DNA of 48,858 nt from Singulisphaera sp. GP187 (GTDB lineage Bacteria > Planctomycetota > Phycisphaerae > Phycisphaerales > SM1A02): NCBI GenBank assembly GCA_945888705.1, contig CAMDAQ010000003.1:1-48858 (forward strand). The letters are read 5' to 3'. The translations under genes and the position numbers were made by a program. Shown piece after piece: positions 45,443 through 48,858 of this stretch. A model generated the notes under the pieces. It was not told the DNA's origin. It made no database searches and saw nothing but the letters and a program-made list of their open reading frames with translations. Numbering within the stretch: the first letter of the stretch is position 1; each line of letters opens with the position of its first letter.

Positions 45443-47302
45443 TCAGGGCGAACGAACGAGCCGGATCGACCGCACGTTGGCAACGGCCTCGCCAGCCTTG
45501 GTGCTCGCGCGCAGCACCAAGGCATGCGAGCCGCTCGACAAGGCGAGCGATCCAAGGTCCACCGATCGGTAGGACTGCCACCCGCCCGTCGGCGGCACGG
45601 CCACATCGGGTGACGTCGTCGAACTCCCGGCCTGCAGGCGGATCATCGAGCCGGCAGCCGGGTCAGCGCAGGCAAGCTCGGCCTGGACGCGATACGTGCC
45701 GGCCTCAGCGGCACCGATGGCAACCGGCCACGTGGCCGTGGCTGCGGGATCGAGCCAGTAGCCGATGTTGTGGGTCACATCGCCGATCACGCCCACGCGC
45801 TCGACGCGGATCGACGGCCCCTCCAGCGTCGCATCATGCGGCGTGAGGGTGATCGAACCATCAGCCGATGGGAAGATCGCAAACGGCAGTGGATCGATGG
45901 TGCCCTCGTAGCGGACGCGCACCACCGTGCACTGAGGGTCGACCGCCAGCGGGAGCATGAGCATGGTGCCCTCGTCCGCGTCCTTGGCCGCGAAGCTGCA
46001 TGTCGCGCTCGTGCCAAGCACATCGACGCCCTGCACGCAGTTCCGGATCGGCAGCCGCAGGACGCCAGTGGAAGGCCAGTCGAACACCATCAGGTAGAGC
46101 GTGCCGGGCTTCTGCGTCGCTCGCCCCCACGGCAGCCGCTGGAACGGGCTCGCCGTCGTGCCCCTGATCGCCTCGCCGTTCACCTTCATCCATGCACCGA
46201 CTCCCCGGAGCGTCTTCTGCGCCGCCTCAGGCACGCGCCCCTGCGCGTCGGGGCCGATGTTCAGCAGCAGGTTGCCGCCCTTCGACACGATGTCGCACAA
46301 GAGCCGCACGACCGTGCCCGTGTCCTTCCAGTTCATGTCGTGCGCGCTGAATCCGTAGCTCTCGTTGAGCGTATGGTTGACTTCCCAGTCCATGCCGGGC
46401 AGGCCGGTGGGCGGCACGTACTTCTCGGGAGTGCCATAGTCGCCGTTCTTGTTCTCGAGGCCGAAGAAGAGCCTGTTGTTGACGAGGATCGAAGGCTGCT
46501 TGGCCCGCATGTCGGCCATGAGCTGCGCGGCGCCCCAGGCCGCGCCCTGATGCACCTGGTCGGAATAGTCGAACCAGATCGTCGAGAGCGGGCCGTAGTT
46601 CGAGAGCAGCTCCTCGACATGCCCGCGCATGTAGGCCTTGTAGCGCTCGTGGTCGCGGGCGTGGCCATCCTTGGGGTACGCCGGCAGCGCCATCTCGTAG
46701 GCATCCGGATGCTGCCAGTCGAGGAGCGAGTAGTAGAAACCGGCGCGCAGGCCTCGCGCACGCATCGCGTCGGCGAACTCGCGCGCGACATCGCGGCCCT
46801 GGGGCGAGATGTTGGTGCCTCCCGCGACCGGGTTCGCCAGCGAGTACGGCTGCTTCGAGTTGAAGAGCGTGAAGCCGTCGTGGTGCTTCGACGTCATGAC
46901 GGCGTAGGACATGCCCGCTTCCTGCGCGAGCTCGGCCCATCGGTCCGCGAAGCCCGCATCCGGCACGAAGCGCGGCTTCATCTGCCGTGCGTACTCGGCG
47001 CACGGCACCGCGGCCCAGTGCTGGATCCACTCCGCATAGTGCTGCTCGTAGCGCTTGCCATCCCAGAAGCCGCCTGCCGGCGAATAGAGCCCCCAGTGGA
47101 TGAACATGCCGAAGCGCGCATCGCGCCACCACGCCATGCGCGCGTCGCGGTCACTGGCCCAGAGCGCCACCTGCTCGGCTTCGGTCGGCGGCGCGGCGTG
47201 GGCGGGCGCAGCCAGGGCGAGCACGATCGATGCAGCGACAGGCGGAGCAAGCACTCCAACAACGGAGATGGCAAGAGTCGACGCGAGGCTCGTGGCGATC
47301 AT
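45443..47302 (-). CDS. GH29 alpha-L-fucosidase with C-terminal carbohydrate-binding-like region
   Basis: WWRDARFGMFIHWGLYSPAGG, SYAVMTSKHHDGFTLFNSKQP, AGFYYSLLDWQHPD, NYGPLSTIWFDYSD; start could be 47338. Confidence 0.93.
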   Translation of the reverse strand: MIATSLASTLAISVVGVLAPPVAASIVLALAAPAHAAPPTEAEQVALWASDRDARMAWWRDARFGMFIHWGLYSPAGGFWDGKRYEQHYAEWIQHWAAVPCAEYARQMKPRFVPDAGFADRWAELAQEAGMSYAVMTSKHHDGFTLFNSKQPYSLANPVAGGTNISPQGRDVAREFADAMRARGLRAGFYYSLLDWQHPDAYEMALPAYPKDGHARDHERYKAYMRGHVEELLSNYGPLSTIWFDYSDQVHQGAAWGAAQLMADMRAKQPSILVNNRLFFGLENKNGDYGTPEKYVPPTGLPGMDWEVNHTLNESYGFSAHDMNWKDTGTVVRLLCDIVSKGGNLLLNIGPDAQGRVPEAAQKTLRGVGAWMKVNGEAIRGTTASPFQRLPWGRATQKPGTLYLMVFDWPSTGVLRLPIRNCVQGVDVLGTSATCSFAAKDADEGTMLMLPLAVDPQCTVVRVRYEGTIDPLPFAIFPSADGSITLTPHDATLEGPSIRVERVGVIGDVTHNIGYWLDPAATATWPVAIGAAEAGTYRVQAELACADPAAGSMIRLQAGSSTTSPDVAVPPTGGWQSYRSVDLGSLALSSGSHALVLRASTKAGEAVANVRSIRLVRSP

Positions 47303-47344
47303 GCGCACACGGTAGCGCGAGGCGTGGATCGGACGCATCCGGAC

Positions 47345-48007
47345 TTACTGCGCCGCTGCACCGTACTGCGCGCGGTACGCAGCGATGCGGCTGCGGTCGG
47401 CATCGGTCAGGCGCGAACCCAGATGCTCCACCACCTCGTCGATGGTGACGATCGCCGCAGTCGGCATGCCGAATTCGTGGCCGACCTCGGCGAGTGCCGT
47501 GCGAGTCGATGACTCGCTCGCTCGCTCCTGCCGGTCGACCGAGACCACCAGGCCCGCCAGCGACACGCGCGCCGCCGCGCGCAGCACGGGCACGGTTTCG
47601 CGGATCGACGTGCCGGCGGTGGTGACATCCTCGACGATCAGCACGCGGTCCCCGTCCTTCAGGCTCCGGCCCACGAGCACGCCACCCTCACCGTGGTCCT
47701 TCGCTTCCTTGCGGTTGAAGCAGAACTCGACCTCGCGGCCGCGCTCGGCGAAGGCCATCGCCACGGCCACGACCAAGGGAATGCCCTTGTACGCAGGACC
47801 GAACAGGCAATCGAACCCGCCCGGGAACGAGCGCTCGATCGCATCGGCGTAGGCCCGACCGAGCTCGACCAGGTGCACGCCGGACCGGTAGCGGCCCGTG
47901 TTGACGAAGTACGGCGTCTTGCGACCGCTCTTGGTGGTGAAGTCGCCGAAGGTGAGCACCCCGGCATCAACCATGAAGTCAATGAAGCGCCGCTGGCTGT
48001 CGTGCAT
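47345..48007 (-). CDS. pyrE: Orotate phosphoribosyltransferase
   Basis: TTKSGRKTPYFVNTGRY, GPAYKGIPLVVAVAMAFAERG, RVLIVEDVTTAGTSIRETVPVL. Confidence 0.94.
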   Translation of the reverse strand: MHDSQRRFIDFMVDAGVLTFGDFTTKSGRKTPYFVNTGRYRSGVHLVELGRAYADAIERSFPGGFDCLFGPAYKGIPLVVAVAMAFAERGREVEFCFNRKEAKDHGEGGVLVGRSLKDGDRVLIVEDVTTAGTSIRETVPVLRAAARVSLAGLVVSVDRQERASESSTRTALAEVGHEFGMPTAAIVTIDEVVEHLGSRLTDADRSRIAAYRAQYGAAAQ

Positions 48008-48027
48008 GGGGACGATGCTAGCCGCGG

Positions 48028-48858
48028 CTACCGCACGACCACCGGGCAGGACTTCTCCCACGCGAGCATGCCGCCGGCCATGTTCGTGCAGTCGTAGCCA
48101 TGGCGCGCGAGCAGCGAGCACGCCCGCGCCGAGCGCGCCCCGCTGCGGCAGTGCACCAGGATGTGGCGATCGCGTGGCACCTCGGCAAGCCGCGAGAGCA
48201 AGCGCGTGTGCGCGATGTTCAGCGCACCATCGATCGCGCCCTCGCGGTGCTCGGCGGCGCGACGCACATCCAGCACGAACGGTTGCTGCCCACCGATCAT
48301 GCGCTGTGCCTGGTCGACGCTGACCTCCTTGGTCGTCGCGAGCGCACCGCCGGCGGCAGCGAAGGCCTCGATGTCCTTGGGTTCGCACCAGCCGTGGAAG
48401 CGGTCGAGGCCGACGCGGATCAGGTCGCGCACCGCCTCGTCGAGCCGAGCGGCCTCGACGATGAGCAGCATCGGCTCGTCCTCGGCGATCAGGGAGCCCG
48501 CATCGGTGTTGAAGGTCGAGGCCAGCGGCAGGTGCAGCGCACCCGGCAGGTGCCCGGCCTTGAACGCCGTCCAAGCCCGGGTGTCGATGATCGCCACCTT
48601 GGAGCCATCGATGGCCTTGAGCCCATCAAGCCCGATACGTGCAGGCTTGGGGATGCCGCCCCCGCCAGCGATGCCAAGCACGCGCGGGCCAATCTTGTTG
48701 TCGCGCTTCATGCGGGCGAAGTAGAGCGGCGGCTCCGGCTGCGCATCGAGGATGAAGTCGACGAAGCCCTGCTCGGTCTTCGCTGCGAGCACCGAGGGAT
48801 TGAACATCTTCTCGTAGCCGACCGTCGTCGTGGGCACCGCGCCAAGCGCCTTGCCGCA
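48028..48858 (-). CDS. Rhodanese-domain protein, C-terminal part of an MBL-fold/double-rhodanese protein, truncated by window edge
   Basis: VAIIDTRAWTAFKAGHLPGALHLPL and FVLDVRRAAEHREGAIDGALNIAHTRL...ILVHCRSGARSARACSLLARHGYDCTNMAGGMLAWEKS. Confidence 0.85.
   Translation of the reverse strand, partial: CGKALGAVPTTTVGYEKMFNPSVLAAKTEQGFVDFILDAQPEPPLYFARMKRDNKIGPRVLGIAGGGGIPKPARIGLDGLKAIDGSKVAIIDTRAWTAFKAGHLPGALHLPLASTFNTDAGSLIAEDEPMLLIVEAARLDEAVRDLIRVGLDRFHGWCEPKDIEAFAAAGGALATTKEVSVDQAQRMIGGQQPFVLDVRRAAEHREGAIDGALNIAHTRLLSRLAEVPRDRHILVHCRSGARSARACSLLARHGYDCTNMAGGMLAWEKSCPVVVR

Noticed and set aside
44045-47512. Long plus-strand ORFs opposite the stressosome genes and fucosidase (429 aa and 580 aa)
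   Set aside because: Antisense to genes with strong family motifs; no recognisable domains.

Overview
GC-rich bacterial chromosome segment. I infer a planctomycete, probably Phycisphaerae-like, from the PAPGALA-type PEP-CTERM tail, the dockerin-like tail and the LpxC-FabZ fusion; no taxonomic search was possible. Left part (about 1-15 kb): conserved core genes, namely class II DAHP synthase (partial), tRNA-Leu(UAG), DoxX-like protein, UVR-motif protein, sigma-70 factor, GcvT, the envelope cluster bamA-skp-skp-lpxD-lpxC/fabZ-lpxA, an M24 peptidase and an EttA-like ABC-F protein. Middle (about 15-31 kb): an accessory region starting at an initiator tRNA. It is punctuated by dispersed repeats (three long copies of about 260-365 bp plus fragments) whose 5' boundary is the tRNA 3' end and which carry a conserved, covarying double-hairpin structure. 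Between them lie toxin-antitoxin modules, a trypsin-like protease, haem c proteins and several internally deleted gene remnants. Right part (about 31-48.9 kb): aroE, two fatty-acid desaturases, DinB, amidase, sulfatase, an AAA/DUF4143 gene flanked by a 68-bp perfect direct repeat of the neighbouring GNAT gene's 3' end, a GH29 fucosidase, pyrE and a rhodanese-type protein. It also holds a four-gene stressosome-like operon: a globin-coupled RsbR, an RsbS lacking the canonical Ser, a fused RsbT-RsbX and an HD-GYP output. The best candidates for under-described biology are this stressosome operon, the tRNA-anchored double-hairpin repeat family and the DUF4143 cassette.
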